Shown here in pieces: positions 26,475-36,316 of a DNA stretch of 64,000 bases (position 1 is the first letter of the stretch; the number at the start of each line of letters is the position of its first letter). Source of the stretch: Hyphomicrobiales bacterium (GTDB lineage Bacteria > Pseudomonadota > Alphaproteobacteria > Rhizobiales > Rhizobiaceae); NCBI GenBank assembly GCA_900473185.1, contig UCKU01000017.1, positions 95,245-159,244 of the forward strand. The letters run 5' to 3'. The position numbers and the translations under genes are program-made. A model generated the notes under the pieces. The model saw only the letters and a list, made by a program, of their open reading frames with translations, was not told the DNA's origin and made no database searches.

Positions 26475-26965
26475 GCCTGTTTCCCGCAGATATCACTTCG
26501 ATGGCGGAAAACATCATCCACAATTTCACGGCTGCGGGTCTGATGGTATCGACGGCAGAGTCTTGCACCGGCGGACTGATTGCCGGCGCGCTCACAGAGA
26601 TTTCGGGATCGTCCGCTGTCGTCGACCGTGGCTTCGTGACCTATACGAACGTGGCCAAGATGCAGATGCTCGGCGTGCAGGAAGAGACGCTCATCCGTTT
26701 CGGCGCGGTTTCAGAGGAGACGGCCCGGCAGATGGTGCATGGCGCCCTCTTCCGCTCGCGCGCCGACCTTGCGGTCGCTGTGACAGGCATCGCCGGCCCT
26801 GGCGGCGGATCGCCGGAAAAGCCCGTCGGGCTGGTGCATCTTGCGGCGAAATCACGTTCGGGTAAGCTCGTCCATCGTAAGATGCTTTACGGCGACATTG
26901 GCCGCACGGAAATCCGCCTGGCAACAATCCGGACGGCACTTCAAATGGTTATTGAAATTGCGTGA
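26471..26965 (+). CDS. pncC: Nicotinamide-nucleotide amidohydrolase (CinA C-terminal domain)
   Basis: The 164-residue stand-alone CinA-C protein deamidates nicotinamide mononucleotide to nicotinate mononucleotide in NAD recycling. The motif '[18 protein letters not shown]' contains the catalytic Ser/Cys region, and '[20 protein letters not shown]' is the second signature. The ATG at 26471 overlaps the ispDF stop (ATGA), so the pair is coupled. The frame is open further upstream but lies inside ispDF. Confidence 0.92.
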   Translation: MSLFPADITSMAENIIHNFTAAGLMVSTAESCTGGLIAGALTEISGSSAVVDRGFVTYTNVAKMQMLGVQEETLIRFGAVSEETARQMVHGALFRSRADLAVAVTGIAGPGGGSPEKPVGLVHLAAKSRSGKLVHRKMLYGDIGRTEIRLATIRTALQMVIEIA

Positions 26966-27044
26966 TATTGAGTGAAGGAACAAAACGCAGGAATTTCAGT
27001 TTCTGCCGCGTGTAGGCAAGAGCCGGTTTTGAAGGAACGGTCAA

Positions 27045-27350
27045 ATGAGATACTTGGCATGCATCGGTGTCGTCTTGAGCCTCGCCTGCGTTTCGGCGGC
27101 TGAAGCACCATCCAACTATCAGGTTTATGGTGGCGTGCGGGTGGATTCAGATCCCGTTCTGCTGCGCAAATACGACCATGCGCTCCGCCGCTGCCAGCCG
27201 GAAGCGCTGGGCTATCGCGGATCGCCTGATACCACCACCCTGATCTACAACGCGGCGCTCAGAGGCTGCCTCTATCGCTACAGCTTCATCGACCGTGGCT
27301 CCTACGCCTATCCCGCGACGCAGATCTTCGACCATTTCTTCGATCGCTGA
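27045..27350 (+). CDS. Small exported protein of unknown function (101 aa)
   Basis: A Sec signal peptide (MRYLACIGVVLSLACVSAAEA) points to the periplasm. The mature 80 residues are Tyr/Arg-rich with two Cys (about residues 50 and 75) that could form a disulfide, and with repeated YR/Y-x-Y segments. I recognise no domain. The ribosome binding site GAAGGAAC precedes the ATG at good spacing. The stop is 3 bases from the stop of the convergent COQ10-like gene. Confidence 0.7.
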   Translation: MRYLACIGVVLSLACVSAAEAPSNYQVYGGVRVDSDPVLLRKYDHALRRCQPEALGYRGSPDTTTLIYNAALRGCLYRYSFIDRGSYAYPATQIFDHFFDR

Positions 27351-27353
27351 CTA

Positions 27354-27800
27354 TCAGCCGTAGATCGTTGCCGCCCGTTTTTCGAAGGCGTCCGTGAACA
27401 TGCGGAAGGCCCTGTCGAACATTGACCCCATGAGCGCGCCGAGAATGCGGCTCTTGAACTCATAGTCGATGAAGAAATCGACCGTGCAGCCCTGGCCTTC
27501 CGCCTCGACGAACCGCCAGCGGTTGTCGAGGTAGCGGAATGGGCCGTCGATATATTTGACGTCGATCACGCGCTCGGCCCTGTTGAGCAGGACCTGGGTC
27601 GTGAAGGTTTCGCGGATCGCCTTGTAGCCGACCGTCATGTCGGCGATCAGCAGTTCCTTGCCGTCGCGCTCCTTGCGGTTCTTCACCGACAGGGCTTCGC
27701 AGAGCGGCAGAAACTCCGGATAATGTTCGACATCTGACACCAGGTCGAACATCTGGTCGGGCGTGTGCGGGACAGGGCGATGCGTTTCGAATTGCGGCAT
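27354..27800 (-). CDS. COQ10/START-domain protein (RatA-like)
   Basis: The 148-residue START-fold protein binds ubiquinone or a similar lipid in characterised Coq10 relatives. It is annotated as a RatA-type toxin in E. coli. Typical parts are 'RPVPHTPDQMFDLVSDVEHY' near the start, 'ADMTVGYKAIRETFTTQVLL', and 'VDFFIDYEFKSRILGALMG'. No toxin-antitoxin partner is adjacent, so a role in quinone handling is more likely. It lies downstream of lipA and the two kinase genes on the same strand. Confidence 0.88.
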   Translation of the reverse strand: MPQFETHRPVPHTPDQMFDLVSDVEHYPEFLPLCEALSVKNRKERDGKELLIADMTVGYKAIRETFTTQVLLNRAERVIDVKYIDGPFRYLDNRWRFVEAEGQGCTVDFFIDYEFKSRILGALMGSMFDRAFRMFTDAFEKRAATIYG

Positions 27801-27809
27801 GAACCGCAG

Positions 27810-28397
27810 TTAAGCCGGGACACCGAGAAGATCAAGAAGCGCTCGCATCTGGCGGCGGGATTTCACCTGCAAAACGGGCACATGCGGTCCGTGCGTAGCA
27901 ATGGCTGATATCACGCGCGGCGAGAATTTCTTCTCGAAGGTCCAGATGAACTCCAGAAACTGCCGATCGACTTTCTCGATGCAGCCGGGTGCCATTTCCG
28001 GGCGTGTGCGGCCGATGTGCTTCAGCCAGCGGGTCACGACTCCCCAGACGCAGAGCAGGCGCGGCATCCGCACCCAGATGACGATATCGGTGCGCGGCAG
28101 GCGGATATCGAAAGTGGACGGATTGGTGCCGTCCATGATCCAGCGCTCGCCGGCAATCCTCTCGACGATCCGCTGGCGCTGCTCCTCCCTGCTGCGTTCC
28201 ACCCAGCCCGGCAGCCAGAGGATATCGCGATCGATCGAGAGATAGGTCAGGCCGAAATGGCTCGCCAGTTTCTGAGCAAGCGTCGACTTGCCGCCACCCG
28301 AGCAGCCGATGACCAAGATGCGTCTCGCGTCACGAATCTGCCCGGCGGCAAAGGCGTCATCGACATAGTTGATCGTTGCGTCGGTCTGCCGCTCCAT
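27810..28397 (-). CDS. P-loop kinase, adenylate-kinase-like (FlaR/DNA topology modulation type), copy 1
   Basis: This 195-residue cytosolic NTPase/kinase-like protein has Walker A 'GCSGGGKST' (31-39). It has a substrate/lid region with 'WLPGWVERSREEQRQ', 'WIMDGTNPSTFDIRLPRTD' and an Arg-rich helix. Its ribosome binding site is GGAGG. It is a clear paralogue of the upstream neighbour at 28410-29006, with the same order of motifs. The substrate is unknown. The family is sometimes called DNA topology modulation protein FlaR, a name with weak functional support. Confidence 0.82.
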   Translation of the reverse strand: MERQTDATINYVDDAFAAGQIRDARRILVIGCSGGGKSTLAQKLASHFGLTYLSIDRDILWLPGWVERSREEQRQRIVERIAGERWIMDGTNPSTFDIRLPRTDIVIWVRMPRLLCVWGVVTRWLKHIGRTRPEMAPGCIEKVDRQFLEFIWTFEKKFSPRVISAIATHGPHVPVLQVKSRRQMRALLDLLGVPA

Positions 28398-28409
28398 CCC
28401 TCCGCTCCT

Positions 28410-29006
28410 CTAGTCGTTTCCAGCCGGCAACAGGGAAAGCAGTTCATCGCTCTCCTGAAAAGACCTGAGTGTCAGCACCGGGATGCCGCTGCCGTGGCTT
28501 GCCAGTATCGCCTCGAATTGCGGAGCCTCCCGCTTTTCGAAGGTCCAGATATATTGCAGGAATTTAAGGTCGATCTTCTCAGGGCATCCCGGCGCCATTT
28601 CCGGCCGGGTCTGGCCGTAATATTTCCACCAGCGCCGGAGCACACTGCTGACGGCGACGCTGCGCGGCGGACGGCGCCAAAGCACGATATCGGTACGCGC
28701 CAAGCGAATAGGCAGGGTGCCGGGGCTGTTGCCGTCCATGATCCAGCGTTCGCCGGCAACGGCATCGTGGATGCGTTGGACAAATTCTTCGCGCGGACGC
28801 AGCTTCCAGCCGGGCAGCCAGAAGATATCACGGTCCATGGACACATAAGTGAGGTGGAAACGGCGCGCGAGCGCCTGGGCAAGTGTCGACTTGCCGGTAC
28901 CGGAGCAGCCGAAAATCAGAATGCGCTCGGCATTGGGAATTATATCGGCTGCCTCCGCAACAGAGACCGCGCGAATGGGTTCAGGCGACGTCGTCACTTG
29001 ATGCAT
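28410..29006 (-). CDS. P-loop kinase, adenylate-kinase-like, copy 2
   Basis: The 198-residue paralogue of the preceding kinase has Walker A 'GCSGTGKST' (33-41). It shares 'RDIFWLPGWKLRPREEFVQ', 'WIMDGNSPGTLPIRLARTD' and 'ARTRPEMAPG'-like motifs with copy 1 (here 'GQTRPEMAPGCPEKIDLKFL'). The chosen ATG (MHQVTT) lacks a strong Shine-Dalgarno; the same frame stays open to 29156 but that stretch overlaps the lipA terminator. The 12-base gap to copy 1 suggests a two-gene operon formed by tandem duplication. Confidence 0.78.
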   Translation of the reverse strand: MHQVTTSPEPIRAVSVAEAADIIPNAERILIFGCSGTGKSTLAQALARRFHLTYVSMDRDIFWLPGWKLRPREEFVQRIHDAVAGERWIMDGNSPGTLPIRLARTDIVLWRRPPRSVAVSSVLRRWWKYYGQTRPEMAPGCPEKIDLKFLQYIWTFEKREAPQFEAILASHGSGIPVLTLRSFQESDELLSLLPAGND

Positions 29007-29115
29007 GGCAGACTCGCTTTCGAAAGAACGCCTTCGCGGACAGGTGTACGTGCGAAGAGCGGCGTGCTGGCTAGCTGCTTCGTGTGACCTGATGATGACA
29101 GCGAACCGCACAAAG

Positions 29116-29141
29116 AAAAACCGCGGCGAAAATCGCCGCGG
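29116..29141 (-). terminator. Intrinsic terminator of lipA
   Basis: On the minus strand CCGCGGCGA and TCGCCGCGG form a perfect 9-bp stem with a 3-base loop, followed by TTTTT. It lies 27 bases past the lipA stop, so the kinase genes probably have their own promoter. Confidence 0.85.
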
Positions 29142-29167
29142 TCCCATCAAAAACAAGGGGTAAGCTC

Positions 29168-30139
29168 TTACTCCGCTGCCATCAGCAGCTTCTTCTCGCG
29201 GGCGGCCCTCAGGCGGGCGAAGTCATCGCCGGCATGGTGCGAGGAGCGGGTCAGCGGGCTCGAAGCCACCATCAGGAAGCCTTTGGTGTAGGCGACCGTC
29301 TCATAGGACTTGAATTCTTCCGGCGTGACGAAGCTCATGACCGCGTGATGCTTGCGGGTCGGCTGCAGATACTGGCCGATCGTCAGGAAGTCGACATCCG
29401 CGGTCCGCAGGTCGTCCATCAGCTGAAGCACTTCATTGCGCTCCTCGCCAAGCCCGACCATGATGCCCGACTTGGTGAACATCGTCGGGTCCAGCTCCTT
29501 CACCCGCTGCAGCAGGCGGATGGAGTGGAAGTACCGGGCGCCGGGGCGAACTGTTAGGTAGTTGCCGGGCACGGTTTCCATATTGTGGTTGAAGACGTCG
29601 GGCTTGGCAGCGACGACACGTTCCAGCGCACCGGGCTTCTTCAGGAAGTCGGGTGTCAGGATTTCGATCGTCGTCAGCGGCGAAGCGGCGCGGATCGCCC
29701 AGATGACCTTTTCGAAATGCTCGGCGCCGCCATCTTCCAGATCGTCACGGTCGACCGAGGTAATGACGACGTGGCTGAGGCCCATCTGCTTGACGGCCTT
29801 CGCGACGTTTTCCGGCTCGGCTATGTCGAGTGCGTTCGGCTTGCCGGTCGCGACGTTGCAGAAGGCGCAGGCGCGCGTACAGATCTCGCCCATGATCATG
29901 AAGGTGGCGTGCTTCTTGTCCCAGCACTCGCCGATATTCGGGCAGCCTGCCTCTTCGCAGACGGTGACGAGCTTGTGCTCCTTCACGATCGAGCGGGTTT
30001 CGGCGTAGCCTTTCGAGTTTGGCGCCTTCACACGGATCCATTCCGGCTTGCGCAGGACTTCCGTATCCGGGCGATGCGCCTTTTCCGGATGCCGCACGCG
30101 CTTTGCGTCTGGATTGATCGTGTCGAGAATGGTGACCAT
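29168..30139 (-). CDS. lipA: Lipoyl synthase
   Basis: The 323-residue radical SAM enzyme inserts two sulfurs into protein-bound octanoyl groups to make lipoate. The auxiliary cluster cysteines are in '[12 protein letters not shown]' (C-x4-C-x5-C) and the radical SAM cluster is in 'CTRACAFC' (C-x3-C-x2-C). The C-terminal '[15 protein letters not shown]' is conserved and supplies the serine ligand. Clients encoded nearby are the lipoyl domains of pdhB and pdhC. Confidence 0.97.
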   Translation of the reverse strand: MVTILDTINPDAKRVRHPEKAHRPDTEVLRKPEWIRVKAPNSKGYAETRSIVKEHKLVTVCEEAGCPNIGECWDKKHATFMIMGEICTRACAFCNVATGKPNALDIAEPENVAKAVKQMGLSHVVITSVDRDDLEDGGAEHFEKVIWAIRAASPLTTIEILTPDFLKKPGALERVVAAKPDVFNHNMETVPGNYLTVRPGARYFHSIRLLQRVKELDPTMFTKSGIMVGLGEERNEVLQLMDDLRTADVDFLTIGQYLQPTRKHHAVMSFVTPEEFKSYETVAYTKGFLMVASSPLTRSSHHAGDDFARLRAAREKKLLMAAE

Positions 30140-30246
30140 GTCAGTTCAACTTTCCGCCGCCCCATGCGGCCCGGATTGTCATATTGCGCATCATTCCTTT
30201 GTTCAAATCTTTCGATCTCAACAGTGACGCGCTCTATCTTCGCGCT

Positions 30247-30495
30247 TTATCTTCGTACCAGGCGCGCGAGGAATATCAGCAGGCAGGCGCCGATAAAACC
30301 CGTCACGAAATAGCCGAGCCTGCCGCCGACTACCTCGATATGGAACTGCGCCAGTACGGCGGTCGCGACAACCGAGCCGACAATGCCGAGCACGATGTTC
30401 AGCAGGATGCCATAACGCGCCTCCATCAGCTTTCCCGCGAGCCAGCCCGCAAGTCCGCCGATGATGATTGCCGAAATCCAGCCGATGCTTTCCAT
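30247..30495 (-). CDS. GlsB/YeaQ/YmgE-type small membrane protein, copy 1
   Basis: The 82-residue inner-membrane protein has three hydrophobic segments and the family pattern 'IIIGGLAGWLAGKLMEARYG' then 'LLNIVLGIVGSVVATAVL'. Such proteins are transglycosylase-associated or general stress proteins of unclear activity. AAGGAC precedes the start. It follows the second copy by 12 bases. Confidence 0.85.
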   Translation of the reverse strand: MESIGWISAIIIGGLAGWLAGKLMEARYGILLNIVLGIVGSVVATAVLAQFHIEVVGGRLGYFVTGFIGACLLIFLARLVRR

Positions 30496-30507
30496 CCGTC
30501 CTTTACC

Positions 30508-30762
30508 CTACGCTATCGCCCTTGCGATCAGCACCACGACAATGGCGCCGACAGTGGCGTGGATGATTTGAACCACCAATGCATTTTCAATGCCCAGCGA
30601 AATCCCCAGCGCATTGAACAAAAACCCGCCCACGAACGCGCCGATGATGCCGCTGAGCAGGCACCGTATCAACCCACCACCGCCGACGACCAGGCTGGCG
30701 AGAAAGCCCGCGACCAAGCCTATCAGCAGAAAGATGAGAAGCGACTGCGTACCCATAGACAT
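30508..30762 (-). CDS. GlsB/YeaQ/YmgE-type small membrane protein, copy 2
   Basis: The 84-residue paralogue has three hydrophobic segments ('LLIFLLIGLVAGFLASLVVG', 'LLSGIIGAFVGGFLFNAL' and a C-terminal one). It shares the family's Gly-rich spacing but is clearly diverged from copy 1. AAAGGA precedes the ATG. It is probably cotranscribed with copy 1 as a stress-responsive pair. Confidence 0.85.
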   Translation of the reverse strand: MSMGTQSLLIFLLIGLVAGFLASLVVGGGGLIRCLLSGIIGAFVGGFLFNALGISLGIENALVVQIIHATVGAIVVVLIARAIA

Positions 30763-30786
30763 GATGATTTCCTTTCGTTCTTTCCA

Positions 30787-30818
30787 CCCCGGAGCAGGTT
30801 GGATTTTTCACTCCGGGG
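30787..30818. terminator. Terminator-like hairpin after lpdA
   Basis: CCCCGGAG and CTCCGGGG form a perfect 8-bp stem with a 16-base loop in the 79-bp gap between lpdA and the small membrane-protein gene. There is no T-run on the minus strand. It probably separates the two transcription units partially. Confidence 0.45.
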
Positions 30819-30841
30819 ATAGAGGGCGCACCAGGAAATTA

Positions 30842-32287
30842 TCAAGCGTTCAGAACGCGGCCGTAAGCATCGAGCACGCTTTCCTTCATCGTCTCCGAAA
30901 TGGTCGGATGCGGGAAGATCGTGTGCATCAGTTCTTCTTCCGTCGTCTCCAGGTTCATGGCGACGACGAAGCCCTGGATGAGTTCGGTGACTTCAGCGCC
31001 GACCATGTGGGCGCCGAGCAATTCACCGGTCTTCTTGTCGAAGATCGTCTTGACCAGCCCCTGGTCTTCGCCGAGCGCCACGGCTTTGCCGTTGGCACTG
31101 AAGGGGAAGCGACCGACGCGGATATCGCGGCCCTGCTCCTTGGCCTTTGCTTCGGTGAGACCAACAGAGGCGACCTGCGGGTTGCAATAGGTGCAGCCCG
31201 GGATCTTGAGCTTGTCCATCGGATGAACGTTCGGCAGGCCGGCAATCTTTTCGACACAGACGACGCCTTCATGCTCGGCCTTGTGGGCCAGCAGCGGCGG
31301 GCCGGCAACGTCGCCGATCGCGTAGATGCCGGGCACATTGGTCTTGCCGTAGCCATCGATGGCGATGAAGCCGCGATCGGTCTTCACGCCGACAGCCTCC
31401 AGGCCGATGCCTTCGACATTGGCCTGTACGCCGACGGCCGAGATCATGCGGTCTGCGGTGATCGTCTCGGTCGTGCCATCCTTCTTCTCGATGGTGGCTG
31501 TGATCGAGTTTGCACCCTTCTCCACCTTGGCGACCTTGGCCTCCAGATGGATCTTCATACCCTGACGCTCGAACTGCTTCTTGGCGAGAGCGGAGATTTC
31601 CGCATCCTCGACCGGCATGACCTGGCTCATAATTTCCACGACGGTGACGTCGACACCCATGGTGCGGTAGAAGCTTGCGAATTCAATGCCGATGGCGCCC
31701 GAGCCCATGACAAGCAGGGACTTCGGCAGTTCGTCAGCCTTCATTGCTTCGAAATAGGTCCAGATGAGCTTGCCATCCGGCTCGATGCCAGGAAGCGCAC
31801 GCGGACGAGCGCCAGTCGCAACGATGATGTGCTTTGCCGTATAGGTGCCTTCGCCGAGCGCGTTCTTCGGCACCGGGCCCATCGGCTCCATCGGCTTCTT
31901 CGTCGTCTTGGAAACCACGATTTCGCCGGGCTTGGTGATCTTTGCCTCACCCCAGATGACATCGACCTTGTTCTTCTTGAACAGGAAGCCGACGCCGTTG
32001 TTCATGCGATGCGCAATACCGCGCGAACGGGTGACGATCGCCTTGATATCGGGCTTGATCGTGCCTTCCAGCACCAGGCCGTAATCCTTGCCATGCTGGG
32101 CGGTATGCAGGACGTCAGCCGAGCGCAGCAGCGCCTTGGTCGGAATGCAGCCCCAGTTGGAGCAAATGCCGGCGAGATGTTCGCGCTCGACGCAGGCGAC
32201 CTTGAGGCCGAGCTGTGCGGCGCGGATGGCGGCGATATAACCGCCGGGACCGGAACCGATGACGATGACGTCGTAGGATTGAGCCAT
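30842..32287 (-). CDS. lpdA: Dihydrolipoamide dehydrogenase (E3)
   Basis: The 481-residue FAD disulfide oxidoreductase reoxidises lipoyl groups and reduces NAD+. The FAD motif is 'VIGSGPGGYIAAIRAAQLG', the redox disulfide is in 'GICSNWGCIPTKALL' (Cys-x4-Cys), the NAD motif is 'LLVMGSGAIGIEFASFYRTM', and the C-terminal catalytic His is in 'HPHPTISETMKES'. It follows pdhABC with an SGNH hydrolase and a GNAT gene in between, as the E3 of that complex. Confidence 0.97.
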   Translation of the reverse strand: MAQSYDVIVIGSGPGGYIAAIRAAQLGLKVACVEREHLAGICSNWGCIPTKALLRSADVLHTAQHGKDYGLVLEGTIKPDIKAIVTRSRGIAHRMNNGVGFLFKKNKVDVIWGEAKITKPGEIVVSKTTKKPMEPMGPVPKNALGEGTYTAKHIIVATGARPRALPGIEPDGKLIWTYFEAMKADELPKSLLVMGSGAIGIEFASFYRTMGVDVTVVEIMSQVMPVEDAEISALAKKQFERQGMKIHLEAKVAKVEKGANSITATIEKKDGTTETITADRMISAVGVQANVEGIGLEAVGVKTDRGFIAIDGYGKTNVPGIYAIGDVAGPPLLAHKAEHEGVVCVEKIAGLPNVHPMDKLKIPGCTYCNPQVASVGLTEAKAKEQGRDIRVGRFPFSANGKAVALGEDQGLVKTIFDKKTGELLGAHMVGAEVTELIQGFVVAMNLETTEEELMHTIFPHPTISETMKESVLDAYGRVLNA

Positions 32288-32303
32288 TGCTTTCCTGCCT
32301 TTG

Positions 32304-32882
32304 TTACGCTCCCGCGCGGGTCATGAGAACCCATGCGTGCTTTTTGCTGTTATCGAAGAGCGGCACGGCATTCATGCGCACCTCTTCCGAAAATCCGTTT
32401 CTTCCGTAAAGCGACAGAGCCGCTTCGTTACTATCCGACGTGATCAGGCTGACCGGCAGCCCGTCTGCCCTTGTGAGCTGATCCTCCAGCAGCCTCTTGC
32501 CGATGCCGATACCGCGCATATGGCGATAGACCGCGAGACTGCCAATGAACCAATGCCCGATCACCGATCTCTGCATCGCCAGCATCGGCTCTATGGCCGG
32601 ATGCCGCGCTTCGAGATCGCGTATGCCTTCATCCACTTCATAACCGATCGCCATTCCGGCGATCTCGTCATAGGCCTCGCCGATGACGGCGTTCTTCCAG
32701 CCGCCGAGCGCCTCGTCACTCATCTTCAACCGGCCCCGCTCCAGCGGCGTATCGCTCATGCCGCTTGCGACATCGGCAAACCAGAGCCAGGAGGCAAAGC
32801 CGTGTGAAGCGATATCCGCCAGGATCGCCAGTTCCGAAGCATCCCGGCGGGAGGCTTTTCGGAGAGCGAGAAAGGCAGTCAT
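32304..32882 (-). CDS. GNAT-family N-acetyltransferase
   Basis: The 192-residue cytosolic acetyltransferase has the acetyl-CoA motif A in 'GSLAVYRHMRGIGIGKRLLE' (R-x-x-G-x-G/A shape) and a C-terminal 'AALSLYGRNGFSEEVRM', a typical motif B. The acceptor is unknown. It starts 2 bases after the stop of the SGNH hydrolase and is followed by lpdA, so it rides in the PDH transcription unit. Confidence 0.85.
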   Translation of the reverse strand: MTAFLALRKASRRDASELAILADIASHGFASWLWFADVASGMSDTPLERGRLKMSDEALGGWKNAVIGEAYDEIAGMAIGYEVDEGIRDLEARHPAIEPMLAMQRSVIGHWFIGSLAVYRHMRGIGIGKRLLEDQLTRADGLPVSLITSDSNEAALSLYGRNGFSEEVRMNAVPLFDNSKKHAWVLMTRAGA

Positions 32883-32884
32883 CG

Positions 32885-33526
32885 TCAGAGCCCCAGCATC
32901 ACCCGCACGATGGGCTCGAGACCCCGACCGAGCGCACGCGTATTCTCCGCATCGAGGTGAATGCCGTCGATCGGCGTCGTCTTGGCGACAGAGTTGCCGT
33001 CGAAGAAGCCGCAGCCGAGTTCATCAGCAAGGTCGCGGTAAAGCGTGGGAAGCTTTGCCGATTCCTCGATACCACCGGGGAACGATGCCGCGAAGGGCAC
33101 ATTGCCCGTCGCGCAGATTGCCGGCGGCGCCACGATCAGGATCTCCGGCCCGTCGAATTCGAAGGGCCAGGCATGATTGCGGATCAGCCGCACCAGGCGA
33201 CCGATGCCCTGGCATGCCGCAAAAGCCGAGCCGGCAACAACCGGCTTCATGTCATTGGTGCCGAGCAGTAGGATAACGAGGTCGAGCGGCGCATGCGTCT
33301 GCAGAACAGTCGGCAGAATGCGTGCGCCGTTGCGATCGCAATCGGCAAGATGGTCGTCAAAGGCGGTGGTGCGGCCGTTCAGGCCTTCCGCGATGACGCG
33401 CGCGCCGCTTCCGAGCGTTGCCTGAAGCACGCTAGGCCAGCGGTTCTCATAGGCATGACGGCCGATCGTGTCGGCGTCATAGCCCCAGGTCAGCGAGTCA
33501 CCATAGCAAAGAACAGTCTTCGTCAT
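32885..33526 (-). CDS. SGNH/GDSL-family hydrolase (esterase type)
   Basis: The 213-residue hydrolase carries block I 'CYGDSLTWGYD' (nucleophile Ser), block III 'LLLGTNDMK' and block V 'DGIHLDAEN' (catalytic Asp/His). Homologues act as arylesterases, lipases or carbohydrate esterases. No signal peptide is visible. It lies 21 bases after pdhC and 2 bases before the GNAT gene. The substrate is unknown. Confidence 0.87.
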   Translation of the reverse strand: MTKTVLCYGDSLTWGYDADTIGRHAYENRWPSVLQATLGSGARVIAEGLNGRTTAFDDHLADCDRNGARILPTVLQTHAPLDLVILLLGTNDMKPVVAGSAFAACQGIGRLVRLIRNHAWPFEFDGPEILIVAPPAICATGNVPFAASFPGGIEESAKLPTLYRDLADELGCGFFDGNSVAKTTPIDGIHLDAENTRALGRGLEPIVRVMLGL

Positions 33527-33547
33527 GTTCGCCCTCCCGCGTCCTGC

Positions 33548-34897
33548 TTAGACCAGCATGCCCATCGGATTTTCGATGTAGCCCTTGAAGGCCTGCAGCA
33601 GTTCAGCACCGAGAGCACCGTCAACGCAGCGATGGTCAGTCGAGAGCGTCACGGTCATGACCGTCGCAATCGCCATTTCGCCCTTCTTGACGATGACGCG
33701 CTGTTCACCCGCGCCGACAGCGAGGATCGTCGCATGCGGCGGGTTGATTACGGCTGCGAAATTCTTCACGCCCATCATGCCCATGTTGGAGACCGATGTC
33801 GTACCGCCCTGATATTCTTCAGGCTTCAGCTTACGGTCCTTGGCACGCTTGCCGAGGTCGCGCATCTCGTTTGAGATCGTCGACAGCGTCTTCTCCTCGG
33901 CCTTGCGGACGATCGGGGTGATCAGGCCGCCAGGGATCGAGACAGCCACGCCGACATCGGCGTGCTTGTGCTTAACCATGGCATTTTCGGTCCAGGAGAC
34001 GTTGGCATCCGGAATGTCGCGCAGCGCCAAAGCCATAGCCTTGATGACCATGTCGTTGACCGAAAGCTTGTAGGCCGGAGCTCCGTCCTTGCGGGGGGCC
34101 GCGTCGTTCAGCTGGGCACGCAGCGCCATCAGCGCGTCGAGTTCGCAATCGACCGAGACGTAGAAGTGCGGAACGGTCTGCTTGGATTCGACGAGGCGAC
34201 GGGCAATCGTCTTGCGCATGCCATCATGCGGCACGAGCTCGTAGGAGCCCGGCTCAAAGAGCTTGAGCACGGCTTCATCCGAGGCGCCCTTCGGAGCGGC
34301 GGCGGCCGGAGCCGGTGCAGCGGCCTGCGGGGCAGCAATAGCAGCCGGAGCAGCCTTGGCGCCACCACCTGCAGCGGCCGCTTCGACATCACTCTTGATG
34401 ACACGGCCATGCGGGCCGGTGCCGGCAACGGCGGAAATATCGATTCCGGCTTCCTTGGCGAGACGGCGAGCAAGCGGCGAAGAGAAGGTGCGAACGCCAG
34501 CCGAGGAGGCGGCAGCCGGGGCAGCGGCCGGAGCGACCGGTGCCGGAGCGGGTGCTGTCTCAGCCTTCGGTGCTTCGGCTGGTGCCGGAGCAGCTGCAGC
34601 CTTCGGCGCCGGAGCGGCAGAGCCGGCGCCACTTGCAGCGGCGGCGACATCTTCACCATCGGCGGCGAGAACGGCGATCAGGGCATTGACCTTCACGCCT
34701 TCGGTACCGGCCGGAACGACGATCTTGGCGACCGTGCCCTCGTCGACGGCTTCGACTTCCATCGTCGCCTTGTCGGTTTCGATCTCGGCGATCACATCGC
34801 CGGACTTGACCTTATCGCCTTCCTTGACCAGCCACTTGGCCAGATTGCCTTCTTCCATGGTCGGAGAGAGGGCGGGCATCGTGATATTGATCGGCAT
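33548..34897 (-). CDS. pdhC: Pyruvate dehydrogenase E2 (dihydrolipoamide acetyltransferase)
   Basis: The 449-residue E2 core has a single lipoyl domain (1-80, lipoyl-Lys43 in '[13 protein letters not shown]'), a long Ala/Pro linker, a peripheral subunit-binding domain with '[18 protein letters not shown]', and a C-terminal acyltransferase domain with '[14 protein letters not shown]' (HRxxDG). It transfers acetyl groups to CoA. The lipoyl domain is nearly identical to that of pdhB upstream. It is cotranscribed with pdhAB. Confidence 0.97.
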   Translation of the reverse strand: MPINITMPALSPTMEEGNLAKWLVKEGDKVKSGDVIAEIETDKATMEVEAVDEGTVAKIVVPAGTEGVKVNALIAVLAADGEDVAAAASGAGSAAPAPKAAAAPAPAEAPKAETAPAPAPVAPAAAPAAASSAGVRTFSSPLARRLAKEAGIDISAVAGTGPHGRVIKSDVEAAAAGGGAKAAPAAIAAPQAAAPAPAAAAPKGASDEAVLKLFEPGSYELVPHDGMRKTIARRLVESKQTVPHFYVSVDCELDALMALRAQLNDAAPRKDGAPAYKLSVNDMVIKAMALALRDIPDANVSWTENAMVKHKHADVGVAVSIPGGLITPIVRKAEEKTLSTISNEMRDLGKRAKDRKLKPEEYQGGTTSVSNMGMMGVKNFAAVINPPHATILAVGAGEQRVIVKKGEMAIATVMTVTLSTDHRCVDGALGAELLQAFKGYIENPMGMLV

Positions 34898-34912
34898 CGA
34901 AAGGCCCTCCCC

Positions 34913-36301
<1,389 letters not shown>

Positions 36302-36316
36302 AGGTTCCCTCCCCGA

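Noticed and set aside
27354-27800. RatA-type toxin of a toxin-antitoxin pair
   Set aside because: The START-domain protein has no antitoxin gene next to it. Lipid or ubiquinone binding is the better supported role.
30590-32326. Long plus-strand open frame (578 codons) opposite lpdA
   Set aside because: lpdA is unmistakable on the other strand. The antisense frame has no recognisable domain and spans an intergenic region and a small membrane-protein gene.
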